Below are positions 33,603 to 45,640 of a stretch of DNA of 64,000 bases, piece by piece; position 1 is the first letter of the stretch, and every line of letters starts with the position of its first letter. The notes beneath the pieces are model-generated. The model was not told the origin of the DNA. It saw nothing but the letters and a program-made list of their open reading frames with translations, and did no database searches. The stretch lies in assembly GCA_015680685.1 (NCBI GenBank), contig MNCI01022616.1, positions 124,364 to 188,363 on the forward strand. Reading direction: 5' to 3'. The translations under genes were made by a program, and so were the position numbers. This DNA is from Gnetum montanum. Its lineage: Eukaryota > Streptophyta > Gnetopsida > Gnetales > Gnetaceae.

Positions 33603-33965
33603 GCTTTTCTAGTTTTTTGAGTTTTTGTTGTTTTCTTGATTCAGACTGATACAGAAATTGTAACTTGAAAGTTCTAAGATGGAGGAAAGCGGTTGATACT
33701 TGTAATTGTACAACATTGCATGTAAAAGAAAATTTTTTGTTAATTTCGACTTTAATTGTAAACACGACGCGGCAATGAAAAATATTTTGGCTTGTTTTTT
33801 TCTTCTGTTTTGTCTTAAGTGTAAAGCAGAGATGTGATTGTAAATGCTAAACAAAAAGGCAAGCGAAGTATGCACGCATGAACTAGTTTAAGGCCATTTC
33901 AGGCCCTAGTTGTAAACGAGGAATATTTCGGATGACATGGGCAGATTTTTTTTCCTATTGACCGA
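33603..33965 (+). other. 3' flank of the antisense gene
   Basis: T/A-rich sequence after the stop at 33602 with an AATGAAAAAT poly(A)-signal-like site near 33774. It would be the 3' UTR. Minus-strand frames here have no homology I recognise. Confidence 0.4.
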
Positions 33966-33969
33966 TCAT

Positions 33970-34125
33970 TGCTGATCGTGGCTAGTTTTACATCTTTGCG
34001 GACGTGATAGTTTAACATCATTTTGGACGTGGAGTGTAGTTTAATAATAATATTTTTTTTTGTTTTTTGAGTTATCGTAGTTTAGTGTCATTTCGAACGG
34101 ATGGTAGTTTAACGTCATTGCGGAC
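33970..34125. repeat. AGTTTA...TAGCGGAC array R4 (about 5 copies)
   Basis: Copies such as tagtttaacgtcattgcgga and tagtttaacatcattttgga lie between the 3' end of the antisense gene and the 3' end of the protease region. With R3 it brackets the antisense gene. Confidence 0.7.
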
Positions 34126-34139
34126 TAAGAGTGCTAATA

Positions 34140-35313
34140 TTATTGTAATATTTTTTTGATTTTCTTCTTTTTAATCTTAGGTGATATGTCAACCGGGATG
34201 ATTCTGTATTCAGCGTCCCCTTCATTGATTACGCTAAACGGCAATTCAGCCCAAGGGACGTCTGATGGAATGGCTTCTGTGTCGGTGTTTTCAGATGTTA
34301 CGATAGTTGGCGGGGGTTCTGTGTTATTTTCCATTTGAGCAGTTCTATGTTTCTGTTTCAGGAGGCTGTTGTTCTATGTTCAAAGGTTTACTGCTTACTG
34401 CTGGGTGATCATTTCTTTTAGGCTCTTCAAGCTCGACTTCTAATCCTTGGTCCATGTCCACGTGTGATGAGATAATAGGTGTAGCGGCTTCCTCGTGTAT
34501 AATGATTTCACCGCCTTCATAAGGCAGGTGGATCTCCTGGTGTATAGGGGAGGAGACAGCTCTTAGTTGGGCCAACCAGGATCTTCCCAATATTAGGTTG
34601 AATCCTGGCATCTCATCGACTACTAGGAAGTCGGCAAATGTAGGAAACTAGTCTCCTACTATGAAATCTAAAGTTATTGTGCCTTTTACCATTATGCGTG
34701 ACCCGCTGAACGACTTTAGACATGTGGTTGCGGTTGGTTTAATTAATTCGGTAAGCCCCAATTGTTCGACGATGGGATATGGTACAACATTTGTTGCGGC
34801 TCCATCGTCTACGTGGACCCTATGTATCTTGAACTAGTTGATATGTATCGTTATGAACATAGGGGCTGTTGTTATTTCCCCTATTTTCTTGTCCACCTTA
34901 ATGTTGTCATCATGGAAGCTCAAGGGTTTAGGAGTGGTCCCGTGAGACGAGTACATTACTGCATGGATGGCGGGCTCGTTTGGGGGCAAGTCTTCACTTA
35001 CCCGGATCGACATTAACATGCGTACTCGAGCTTCTCGATGTGTTTGCGATGTTAGCACCAAGTCATACAAGCTCAACGAAGTGTTCTTTTGCTTCAATGC
35101 TTGGGTGACTTGTGTCAAGGCCGTTGCCAGATCTTTACTATTTGGAGCATTTTTATCAATCGTAACTGGGTCCATTGGGCCCAATAGTTTTATCTCATGT
35201 TTTGTTGGTTTGCCATTTTTGTTTGAAGCTGTTGTTTTAAGCGGTTCATGTTTTTCAGATGGTTTGCCTTCACTACACGTGTCTGATTGGTTGTTAGGGG
35301 ACGACATAGGCAC
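34140..35313 (-). pseudogene. Aspartic protease region, element 2a
   Basis: Minus strand: linker with LLGPMDPVTIDKNAPNSKDL and SEDLPPNEPAIHAV (35313-34850), a TAG, then the active site HVDDGAATNVVP (about 34810), followed by VVDEMPGFNLILGRSWLAQ (34625-34560) and an acidic tail to 34140. The canonical D-[ST]-G is D-D-G, which may be a mutation. Typical Tat-type position directly after gag. Confidence 0.75.
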
Positions 35314-35523
35314 AAAGTTAAGTGGAATGGGCTTAGGTGGCCCCAGAGCTAACCGTTGGCACTCTTTCTCTATACGTTCACGTGTAAGCCTATTTGCTAG
35401 GCGTTCTCATGTGTGGCATGGAGGTGGGGCTGGTCTCGGAGCCTCGGGTTGTCCTGGGACTCGCACCACATATGGAGTTGGGCGGGGTCGTGGTTGTGCC
35501 GTTGGATGTTACTGATTAGAAGG

Positions 35524-36102
35524 CTAGCCAGGAACCCTAACGATGTAGGGGCTGGGCTGGCCTGGCGCTCGTGAGATGGACGTTTGGTGGTCATTAGGAG
35601 TTGCGGGTATCCTAACGACATATGGAGTTGGTTTTAGTGGAGGTTGGACCTCTGCTGTTGCAACCGTGGGTGGTACCCGGACTACGAAAGGAGTAGGCTG
35701 AGTATGAGGGGTTGACGCATTTGAGGGGACAACAGGAGGGACATGTACTACATACGGTTTGTCCCATGTCATGGTGCTATGTGTGGGTGTGGACACAACG
35801 GGAGGAATCTGAACTACGAACGACCTATTAGGTGTTTCCTGTTTATGTTGGGGATAGACAGTGTTAATGTGTGGTGCTTCGGAGTCATCATCAAGGTAGA
35901 TTGTATTAATGATGTAGGGCGCCTCCTTGGTGTTCAGGGGATCTTTGTACACCCCCATAGCTTGATTCTGCGGTTGGACTGGGTTGGCATTGTCAAAAGT
36001 GATCTGGCCTTCATCGATCATCCGCTGAATATCTTGTTTCAAGGTGAAATAGTAGTCCATACCATGTCCATTTCGTTGATGGTAGTCGCAAAAGCGATCC
36101 AT
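35524..36102 (-). pseudogene. gag: gag C-terminus with zinc knuckle and VVRVPP repeats, element 2a
   Basis: 192 open codons starting MDRFCDYHQRNGHGMDYYF, the C-x2-H-x4-H-x4-C knuckle of Tat gag with its last Cys replaced by Tyr, followed by LKQDIQRMIDEG. The second half repeats a proline-rich motif five times (FVVQIPPVV, YVVHVPPVV, FVVRVPPTV, YVVRIPATP, YIVRVPG), spaced 25-30 residues apart. The repeats are unusual for gag and could be a binding linker. Confidence 0.7.
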
Positions 36103-38162
36103 TCTTAAGCCTTTGGGTACGGGAGGCTCATCCGGCGTTGCTAAACTTGGGTTCTAAACGAGTTGGCAGAACCGGTTATGTCTCTGGATGGCCGCGGGGG
36201 ACAACTGTTTATGTTTCATCAGCCCAACCTTTAGGAGTTGATCGAAGAGCTAGGAAGGCTTCATTGGTAGAGGCATGTATTGCGAGGGTCCTTTCCTCTC
36301 GAAGTTTCACGTGCGGTTCGTCGTTGGGTTTTGCGATGATGATGACTCTGGCGAAGCTGTGGGAGTTGGTTTATTGTAGTTAGTAGGGGCTGCAGGGGGT
36401 TTGTTTTGTTGTTGTGCCCCTGCTATCACCGCTATAGTGGCCTTCGCCTTCTCTTTATCTTTTTTGGTGTGTTGATTTTTAAAGGCTAGGTATGTGGGGT
36501 CATGGCTGTTTTGGGCCGCTTCTTCTATGTTTTTAATTTGTACAAAAGCCTGGTTAAGATCACGCGTGTTAGGTAATACATCTTGGCTTTAAAGAAATCG
36601 TTAATAGCTTCCTTGAAAATTATGAGCAAGTACGTTTGGGAAATCAGCTCGTGTAACTCGTTAAGGGTGGTGCTCCACCTCTGAATAAATTTCTGTACAG
36701 GTTCGAGGGGTGCTTGCTTGACCTGTATGAGGCTATCCAGGGTGGCCTCAGGTTTCAAGTTGTACTTGAACCGAGTCACGAACTAGCGTAATAAGTCTTC
36801 CAAGGAGAAGATGGAATTCCTTGGCAGGGCCCGATACCAGTCAAGTGCCCTCCCTGTGAGGGACATGGGGAACACTCGGAGAATGGAATGGGGCCATGCC
36901 TGGAGCAGTGCACACTCTAGCCTAAACGTTATCAGGTGTGCATTGGGGTCTATCTCCCCGTTGTACTTGGTTAGTGTTGGTAAGGACACGCCCTTGGGCA
37001 AGGTTAAGGGTGGGACAGATGAGCTGATGGGGTCATCTTGATAGAAGTCCACTACCTTCAGCTCCCCGTCAGCGGCTATTTTGAGACGTTTCACCTCGTC
37101 AGCTAATTCTTGCATCAGTTTCTTGGCATCTACCCAATCTTGGACACTCGATAACATGGCGACTTGAGGTTGTGCTATATTATATGGGTTAGACTGTTGG
37201 ACGGTGGGTTGAAAGGCCGAAAGTTGTGTGGTCGGGGGTTGCACTTGTGGCACGTGATAGGGGAAAGGTTATGGTTGCTGGGGTTGCTATTGTGTTGGGG
37301 CAACATTGGCTGGCTGGACCATATGGGGTGGTATGTTATAGTGAGGAGGTTGGTGTTGTTGTGGTTGAGCACCCGTCGTTACCCGTTGTGCAGCTACGTT
37401 TTGTGGAGGGACCCCCTATTGGGTTACGGTAGTAGAAGGGGCTGTATGTGTTTGGATGTGCAGGATGTAGTTAGCGGATGTGGATGTTGGTATTACGTGT
37501 GGCATCCCTATCACTCGGGGTGGGAGTGTCACTCCCATGCTATCGTGAGGGGGCGGTGCTTGTGATGATGGACCGGATGTTGCATTGGGGATGATGGCGA
37601 GAGGGAGCGTGGTGAATTGCGGATCAGTTGGAGGTGACACATGAGCAAATGAGGATATGTGCGATGGAGGAATTTGTGTGTGAGTTAATCTGAGGGGTTG
37701 GAGGGGCATGATCTCCCCTGTAACAGGATGAAAAATGGGATTAACGTGTGCTTGCGGGCTTAGAGTGTGGTAAGAATCCTCATGTTCAGATTGAGTTGTG
37801 AATTCATCCTCCTCCTCTAGTTGGGACTCTAGTGCAGGCTGATCCAAGGAGTGTCTCCTTTGCAGGAGGGGCTGTGTGACGAGCTCCGAATACTACTCGG
37901 GAATAGGGATGACATCATACGGTGAGGGGATGAACTTGCATCCCCCTCTGTAAAAGAGCTTGAACTGCCTCTTTAGCTCTAGTTCGGCTCGATCTATAGC
38001 CAATCTAGCTTGTATTTTAATGCATATAAAATTATACTGATCCTGAGTTATGATGTTGGAGGCCGGGTATCTCCCTTGCAACCTTAGGGATCGGCAGGGC
38101 CCCGCAGTGGGTTGTACCCCTAGGTGTTGCGTGACAGGCTGTTGGACAGCCATGGCGTCCAC
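36103..38162 (-). pseudogene. gag: gag, N-terminal and capsid part, element 2a
   Basis: ATG 38162 (MDAMAVQQPVTQHLG). A Pro/Gln/His-rich region (37850-37250) is followed by the capsid domain: LPTLTKYNGEIDPNAHLITF, FPMSLTGRALDWYRALP, FKYNLKPEATLDSLIQVKQ and VQKFIQRW. Stops are nearly all TAG/TAA in Gln-rich context (near 37890, 37415, 37310, 37270, 36780). Then basic and Ser/Arg-rich sequence leads to the knuckle. Capsid of a Tat element, non-functional. Confidence 0.82.
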
Positions 38163-38735
38163 GACATCGGTTACTTAAGCTGTTACAGTGGTGGTGTTCA
38201 CGGGGTTCATGATGAATTGTTAAGGGTGACACGGGGTAGAGGAGCGAAATTAGTGTACTTGGTATAGCATAAACTAAGGGACAAAGCGTAGCGTATACGC
38301 TTCAACGCTCAGCGTATAGCGTCAGCGTAGACCGCGTATAGCGTAAGGGTGAAGCGTATATGCTAGGCAGCGTATACAGCTTTGGCGTAAGACAAAGTAC
38401 AACGTAAAACAGAGTTCGGCATAAAATAGGCACAACGTAAACAGAGTGCAGCGTAAAGCAGAGTTCAGCATAAAACAGGCACAGCGTAAACAGAGTGCAG
38501 CATAAAGAATGCTCAGCGTAGAACAAGGGGCAGCGTAAACGCTGAACAGCGTAGACGCTGGACAGTCCGTAGGATCAGTTTTTAGGCTAGATTGCATAGA
38601 CGCTTGGGGTTTCTGTGGATAGTCCACGTGAAGTTGGTAGCGTATACGCTGAAAGGATTATAGAGTTTAAAGCAGGGCAGCGAAAACGCTGATGAGCGTA
38701 GACGCTGGTAATTTTGCGAGTAAGTTTTTTGGGAG
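38163..38735 (-). other. Leader of element 2a with gcgta repeats
   Basis: Untranslated leader between PBS and gag. It is dominated by short repeats (cagcgtaaacagagtgcagc type, 38400-38520) and GCGTATACGC palindromes (near 38290 and 38640). Overlapping Tyr/Cys/Leu-rich open frames are repeat translations. Confidence 0.6.
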
Positions 38736-38754
38736 GCCCTCCTTCTAGTGCCAA
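38736..38754 (-). promoter_or_regulatory. Primer-binding site of element 2a
   Basis: Minus strand ttggcactagaaggagggc starts four bases inside the 5' LTR. It begins TGG as expected for pairing with tRNA CCA. It is not the Asp-type site of family 1; a Leu-like tRNA is possible but I could not verify which. Confidence 0.5.
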
Positions 38755-38758
38755 TTTC

Positions 38759-39723
38759 TGTACTGCCTGAAATCATCGGTCACCGGTTGGAAGGAAATAG
38801 AGACCGTGGGATCGCAGGATGCGCACAGAAGACCTTGCCTTCACCTGAGGGCAAGCTGGAATGCACAAAGGAAGAGCACCTTGGGTGGTCCGCACGCGGA
38901 TTAGACAAGGATTTACCCGCACGTATGCCGAAGTGCTATATGCTGGGTTATGCGTAAACAGCGTAAACGGGCGTAAACGAAAGGGTAAACAACGTAACAG
39001 ATATGAATAGGGCGTAAACATAAATGAGTGCAACAGAAAACATACAAGAAATTAGCGTAAACTATAAACAATGATATTAGAGAGTTAGAATACAGTGCAC
39101 CGGTCTAATGCAGTTGTGATGAACACAAGGCGGACGAAAAGCCCCGGTGGATGCAGGGATGACTCGGCGGGTTTGCATGGTAAGCAAAGTGTAGAGACTG
39201 TGCACGGCGTAAAGGGCTTTCCAACGTAAGAGGGTTTCAGCTCTGGTGCGTAGCGTAAATGTCTCTGGTCTGCTCTGGGATTTTGCCAACCGTCCGGGTG
39301 AAGTGGAAAAGTNNNNNNNNNNNNNNNNNNNNNNNNNNNNNNNNNNNNNNNNNNNNNNNNNNNNNNNNNNNNNNNNNNNNNNNNNNNNNNNNNNNNNNNN
39401 NNNNNNNNNNNNNNNNNNNNNNNNNNNNNNNNNNNNNNNNNNNNNNNNNNNNNNNNNNNNNNNNNNNNNNNNNNNNNNNNNNNNNNNNNNNNNNNNNNNN
39501 NNNNNNNNNNNNNNNNNNNNNNNNNNNNNNNNNNNNNNNNNNNNGGGCGTATACGCTGGTACTGCTGGGCGTATACGCTGGTACTGCACACTTAGTGAAA
39601 ATTATGTTTCTTGATTCCCAAAGTTACAATGTGCGACACCGAATGTAGCTGTGGTTGTTCGTGGATCCCAGGGACCTGCTTCTTGCTGGGGAAGCACCAA
39701 GCTCAAAATTTTGTGGTGTTTCA
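38759..39723 (-). repeat. Element 2a 5' LTR (with N gap)
   Basis: Same ends as the copy at 22678 (TGTACTG...GTTTCA). The N run (39313-39544) is shorter than the corresponding 22678-side sequence, so the gap size is wrong or the LTR is deleted. Two GCGTATACGC palindromes remain at 39547 and 39569. Confidence 0.85.
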
Positions 39724-41048
39724 AAGGCACCACCCAAAATGGAGAGAGTAGTAATTACAAAAGAGAGGTGAGAATGTACGTGGTGTACAAACAAGTGCAA
39801 TAGTAGTGTAGCCATAGTCTCTAGGATGTCCCAAGGTGAAGATTGACATCTGTTGCTAAGTCTATGCCTACTAGGTTGGTTAACGCGGTGTCCTACAGCT
39901 TGCAATGCACTACAATGCTAAATGGGATGCAAAGGTGTTGAGGTGTTAATATGCTCTGGTGTGTGGGGTGCTCTAGGTGCCTTGGGTGCTAAAAGGTACT
40001 CTAAAAATGCCAACTACTACTTGAATTTGCCAAGAAAATGCTTCAAAATGCCCCCCTAAAATGTGAAACATAAGGGTATTTATAGGGTTACAGTTAGCGT
40101 GAAGTAAGGATCGAGCACCACATGGCAAAGGGGGTAGGTGGGGCTATGCTAACCTCTACTATGCTCCTCTTAGAGTAACAGGTGCTATGCTTTGGAATGC
40201 TCCACTAGACCCCAAGAGATTGCTAGAGTATGACTACGTTGCCAAGATTGCATTTGCTAAAGTAAAAAAACACCGTAGTGTACTTGCAAACAGTGCAATT
40301 TGAAGGCTATGCTCTGGGACTACGCTCTGCCCTCTTTCGAGCAAGATCAAGTATAGGTACAATTTGGGACAAATGGGAGGTGCATGAGAAATGCAAATGG
40401 CTAATGTTGCTTGTCAGAGGAGTGCTAGAGCTGGAATGAAGGCTTTTGCTAAGCTTTAGAAGCTTTTGGAGGTAGTTCAATGTTGCTACACTAGCTATGC
40501 TCTAGAGCATAGCCCAATAGTTAGGCAAATTTTGCAAAAAACTGAAATCTAGTGCTACTACACTCATGAGCATAACAGGAAGGGACTAGGCATAGCATGG
40601 ACACTTAGAAAAATCTTGTAAAAATTGTAGTCCTTATTCTTGCTATGCTAGCTATGCTCTAGAGCATAGTAGGAGGGGTAGCCTCAGGAGTTAGAAAATC
40701 TGCCAAACTGTTTCTTCCATTCTTAGCTAGCTTGATAACTTTTGGCTTGAGACTCATGCAAACTAGCCACTAGAGTGTTAATACGCTCAAGAGCGTAATA
40801 GGAGGAATGAGAGCGTAGCAGGACATTTAGAACAATTTCTGTGATGATTGTTGACACTTACAAAATTTTGCAAACCTAGTTCTATGTTGCAAGCTACGTT
40901 GGCTACACTCTAGAGCATAGCCCTAACAATGGAAGCATGGATCAAACACTTAGAAAAAATTTGTCTTGTGTTGACACTTAGACAAATTTGCTATTGAGGT
41001 GCTATCGTTCAAATTTGGTGGTGTTTAATTGATCCCTCTTTGTTAATG
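39724..41048 (-). repeat. Element 2b 3' LTR (probable)
   Basis: Inner end at 41048 by alignment of the PPT block with 2a. Minus-strand TATA box ctataaatacc at 40075-40086. Upstream (40490-40925) lie palindromes of a third type: GCTATGCTCTAGAGCATAGC perfect at 40494-40513, 18 of 20 at 40651-40670, and decayed ones near 40565, 40780 and 40905. The outer end is not defined and touches the 2a LTR. Confidence 0.55.
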
Positions 41049-42640
41049 TTTGGAGGAGTGGCCTAAGAGATTTTGAAAAAGAACCCAAAACACCACAGCA
41101 AGCATGGCATCAACATTGCTCATTAGTACTTGATCATATGGCACTTCGTCAGGCTCGAGAGTGCTAAAGGTAATGGTATGCTGAAGGTAATGGATGTAGG
41201 GAATTGGCTTGAGATAGCAAGGGAGGAATGAATTGCAAACAATGTATCATGTTACAAGATGTGAAGTCAGCATGGCTGACCATGATCATGGCAGCAAGGT
41301 GGCTTGTCACCAAAACGATGACCTCTCATTAGAGTGCTTATGAGAAGGTCAATGCAAATTTAGGATTGGACTAGTTGTGAAATTGCAGCTTTGCTAGATT
41401 GTGCTTGGGGACATTTTTTACCCCCTTTTGCTTCCTTTTTTTTTAAAGTTTTATACTTTTTTCTTTTTCTTTACGAAATGCTAGGTGCAAGATGCTTATT
41501 ATCAAGTGGAATGCATGCCACTTAACAAGCTTTGCTTAAAGGCAATTGTGTCGCATCTATAGGACACTTGTTTCCTCACCAGGATGAGTTGTGTTACATC
41601 CACTTGGGCTTTGACCAACCCACAAAGGCCTCCTATGGGATGCGTTATGTTACATCCATCATGGGTTCTACGGTTCACTGAAAGAAGAGTGTCATGTGCA
41701 TCAAAGAAGCTAGCAGAGAAAGTAGGAAAAATGTAAGGTAAAAGGATAAATGTGAGTAGGTTATGGCAGGATAATAAGGATGTGCACTCTTGAGTGGCTT
41801 GGCGAGTCCAACCAAGCACATCAAAGTAATGTGGTGCCTTGCTACTGCAATAAAACATGTCTCTAAACAACTACCTCCAGAACTTCATCCTACAAACATA
41901 ATGTAGAGAAAACAAGAGAACGACCACGCAACATGAGATAAGAGCAAATTGTTGGTTGCAAAGGCATTGCAAGTGTCATGAGTGCTGGACTATTTGTAAG
42001 AGCTTGCAATGCCAAAGTAGAAAGGCTAGTGTAGGCACCAGAGTTAGAAGGCTGCAAAAGCTCCAGTAGCCACAACAAAAACCCCAAGGAGGCTAGCAAG
42101 GTGGCCTATGACAATGGCAAGGCAAGTGCTTGAGACTCCACACCAAGGATAGGAACTTGGAAATCTAGCAAAATGGCAGGAAGCCAAGCTGCTGGATGCA
42201 TTTACAAGCCCAAGCAATGGTGAGGGCTAGAGGATGGTAGCACTGTGGCTGGGCCATAATACTACTGGGACTCCAGCTGGTGGTGTTGATGGTGAGAGCT
42301 CCAACCAATAATAAAATAGCCAAGGCTGGCAAAGCTATTGGCACACCCTGGGGGCAATATGACTAGCGATGGTGGTTGTAGCTTCGGAAGGTCAGGAAAA
42401 TGCCCAAGGGCATCTTAATAGGATCAGCAAAATGCCAAGGGTGATGACACTACAAATGTTCTAGANTAGCAAAATGCCAAGGGTGATGACACTACAAATG
42501 TTCTAGAGGCTTTTTCTTGATGATGTGAACTCCGTTTTAGAACTACAACACCTCACCTCACCTTGCCTAGGAGGTGTGGCTAAATGACAAAGGATCGGAA
42601 GTATTCACACTTTCTTGTTCATAGAACTGTGCATGGTGAG
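41049..42640 (-). other. Element 2b PPT and 3' UTR
   Basis: Begins with the PPT caaagagggatcaat (minus, 41049-41063). The rest is non-coding. It includes an assembly duplication: 42426-42465 equals 42468-42507 across the single N at 42466. Confidence 0.55.
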
Positions 42641-43135
42641 TTGTGTGTGCTAAACTACGAACCTAGTTTAAGGTCCTCGTAGACTTCATGTTGTGCTAGT
42701 TTAAGGTCCTAGTAGACTATTTGTTAGTTTAATGTCATAGCAGATGGTGGATGTTGTGCCAATTTATGGTTGTAGTGAACCATGCTATGGATGCTAGTTT
42801 AGTGTCGTAGCCCAAGGATAGTGGTGTGCCAATTTATAGTCATAATGGACTCGCTATGCTAGTTTAATGTCATAGCAGATGCTCTATGCTAGTTTAATGT
42901 TGTAGCGGACAAGCTGTAGATGCTAGTTTAATGTCATAGCCCAAGGACGTCTGTGGATACCAATTTAGCATCATGGTCTAAGGACAATATGCACTAGTTT
43001 AACGTCATAGCAGACACATTGTGGATGTCATTTTAATGTTGTAGCCCAAGGAAATCTATGGGTATCAATTTAGCATCATGATCCAAGGACGATCTATGCT
43101 AGTTTAACATCATAGTAGACACTATACTCACCTTG
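42640..43135. repeat. AGTTTA...TAGCGGAC array R5 (about 12 copies)
   Basis: The longest array. Copies like ctagtttaatgtcatagcag alternate with ccaatttagcatcatggtcc. It follows the integrase end of 2b, the same place as R1 in 2c and R2 in 2a. Confidence 0.8.
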
Positions 43136-43179
43136 CTTTTACTGATGTGGCGATGCATCTTAGGCATAGTAAGGCTTCA

Positions 43180-44493
43180 GGTAGGAATGGTTGACTAGAT
43201 TGGCAAATTCATTATCATTTAGATTAGCAAGCTTGAATGTTCCATTGTCAGAGGCCTTGGTGACCATGAAAGGCTTTTCCTAGTTGGCTGAGAATTTGTT
43301 TGCGAGTTTACAGCTTTTCCCAGTTGGCTGAGAATTTGTTTGTGAGTTTATGGCTTTTCCCATTTGGCTGAGAATTTGTTCACGAGTTCACAAACAACCT
43401 TGAGGACTAAGTTCCCTCTCTTGATCGGGTGTTGATGCTGATTGTTGTGGTGCTTTTGCCATTGCTTTTCTTGGTACCATTTGATGCAATCAAGTGTCTG
43501 CAAGTGCTCCTCCTCTATAGAGTTGAGGTTAATGATTCTCAACTCATCATTCTGAACCTTATCAATGAAGCTCGAGATAATCATGCAGAGTAATGGGACT
43601 TGTAATTCAAGAGGCAAAATGGCTTTAGACCCATACACAAGGTTATATGGTGTCTTACTTGTTATTGTTCTATGCATGGTGTGGTAGGCCCATAGTGTGT
43701 ACATTAGCTACTCATGCCATTATCGTTTGCTACTACTAAGCATCTTCTTTAGAAGGTTGATGATGACCTTGTTTGTGGCCTCCACTTGGCCATTTGCATA
43801 TAGGTAGTATGGCGATGAGAAGGAATGCTTGATGCTGAGGTATTTGCAGAAGGCTTTGGTCTTTGCATTGGTAAATTATGGCATGTTATTCGAGACAATG
43901 GTCATGGGTAGGCCAAATTGGATCATTATATTATCAAGGATGAATTTGCAAACCTGTTACAATGTTGGATTCTTAAGGGGAATAGCTTCAACCCATTTGG
44001 TAAAGTATTTAGTTGCGGTTATGATGAAGTTATGTCTTGCGGAGGGCTTAGGTGTGATGGGCCCTATGATATCCAACCCCCAACTTTGGAATGACCACAT
44101 GATCTACGTGGTATGCAGTTTAGTGGGTGGCACATGTAGTAAGTTGCCATGCTATTAACACACATTGCACGTCTTGACCTTGGAAACACAATCACACTCC
44201 ATGTAAGGCTAATAGTACCCTAAGCATATGATTTTTTATGCCATTACCCTAGGTGCTATGTGGCCTCTGCACAGTCCCTCGTGGACTTGAACAACGATCA
44301 TTTGTGCTTCATTATCGCTAATGCAGGTTAGTAGTATGTCATCATAAAATTTGTGACAAAGCATGCTAACACCTATAATGACGTACTACTATGATTATTT
44401 TCGCATTGCATCCTTTTGGGTAGTGGTTAGATGTTATGGAGGCTTGCCCCATTGAAGGTATGACTTAATGTCGTTGTACCATTCTTGTGCATG
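43180..44493 (-). pseudogene. Tat-like integrase, element 2b
   Basis: Minus strand: zinc-domain remnants (about 44300-44160), core start with SWGLDIIGPI and FTKWVEAIPLK (about 44070-43970), then the acidic core residues in broken frames and LWAYHTMHRTITSKTPYNLVYGSKAILPLELQ (43704-43600). The GPY region is disrupted by three 40-bp tandem copies (43273-43392), which shift the frame. Confidence 0.75.
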
Positions 44494-44542
44494 NTCCCCA
44501 TTGAAGGTATGACTTAATGTCGTTGTACCATTCTTGTGCATG
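44447..44542. other. Assembly artefact: duplicated 47 bp around N 44494
   Basis: 44447-44493 is repeated as 44496-44542 across one N, like the joins at 14138 and 42466. Confidence 0.85.
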
Positions 44543-45640
44543 AGTTGTGATTCTTGTAACTATGGATGCAATGTCAATTTTTTGTGTAATAGACTTGGTG
44601 CAATCTATTACTAAGGTAGGCAAGACGTGAAACATGTTAGGTGCAATGCTTAAGGCTAATGTGGCTAATGTATCAACAATGGTATTCTCGTTGTAGGGGA
44701 TGTGCTGGATATTTATAGTTGCAAACCATTAGAGCAAGTGCTTTGCCAAGTCATAATAAGGTTGTAAATGTTGTGCTTTACAAGTGTAAACCTCTATAAC
44801 TTGGTTGATGACTAATCGGGAATCACCTTGGATTGCTATGTTTCAGATTCCTAGGTCATGAGCTACTACAAGACCTCTAAGGAGATCCTCGTACTTCATT
44901 GCATTGTTAGTGCAAGGAAATGCTAAGTGATATGTGAAGGTCAGATCTTCCTAGAGGGAAACATGATGACAGTAGTGGCACTACCTCCTTCAGAGGGTGA
45001 AGTGCTATCAAAGTGTAAAATTGCCTCAAAATTGGCAGGCACTTGGTTTGTGTTGCTAACATGCTCATTTGGAAATTCTGAATCTATCATTGCTTGATTG
45101 TCTATTAGTGAAGCTATTAGTTGTGCAACTATTGATTAACCTTTGATTAATGCTTGCACTATGTAATGTAGGTCAAACTCTGCTATTATTTCTTTCCACT
45201 ATGCAATTTGACTACTTTTGTAAATGTTCATTGTGATTGCCCAGAGGACATTGCTCTTACAGATGATGTTTACCTGGTTGTAGAACAGATCGTGCCTCCA
45301 CTTCTTAAGTGCAAAGACTAAGGCGAGGCAGTTCTTCTCTACATCATTATATTTTGCTTCATGGGCCACTAACACATGGCTAGGTAGTATACAGGGACCT
45401 CTAAGCCATCATCTTGCTTTTGGCAAAGTAGAGAGGTGATGGACATGTTAGAGGTTACAAGGTAGATGTAAAATGATTTATCCCCTTGTGGATGGTAGAT
45501 TGTTGGAAGCTAAGCCAGCTCCTGTTTGAGGTTGTCAAATGCCTTTTGGCATTGAGCTGTCCACTTGAAGTGAACTCCCTTTTTGAGAAAATGTTGCATT
45601 GGCCACAGCTTATCAATCAACCGTGCGATAAATCGATGTA
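44543..45640 (-). pseudogene. RNase H domains, element 2b
   Basis: Minus strand equivalents of the 2a domains in several broken frames: LHFDSTSPSEGGSATTV region (about 45010-44950), gDSRLVINQV (about 44820), and the retroviral-type RNase H part with LATSNMSITSLLCQK (about 45470-45410). More decayed than in 2a. Confidence 0.65.

Larger units (their letters stand above)
22678..39723 (-). mobile_element. Element 2a: Tat/Ogre-like LTR retrotransposon carrying an antisense gene
   Basis: About 17 kb, both LTRs present (22678-23873 and 38759-39723), coding on the minus strand. Order from the right: LTR, PBS, leader, gag, protease, antisense gene (plus strand), RT, two RNase H domains, integrase, 3' UTR with repeats, PPT, LTR. 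All sense frames carry nonsense codons. The flanking 5-mers (catgg and aaggc) do not match, so no target duplication is visible. The length and dual RNase H place it in the Tat lineage. Confidence 0.85.

Noticed and set aside
22673-39728. Target-site duplication of element 2a
   Set aside because: Flanking 5-mers (catgg and aaggc) differ; either decayed, or the element recombined.
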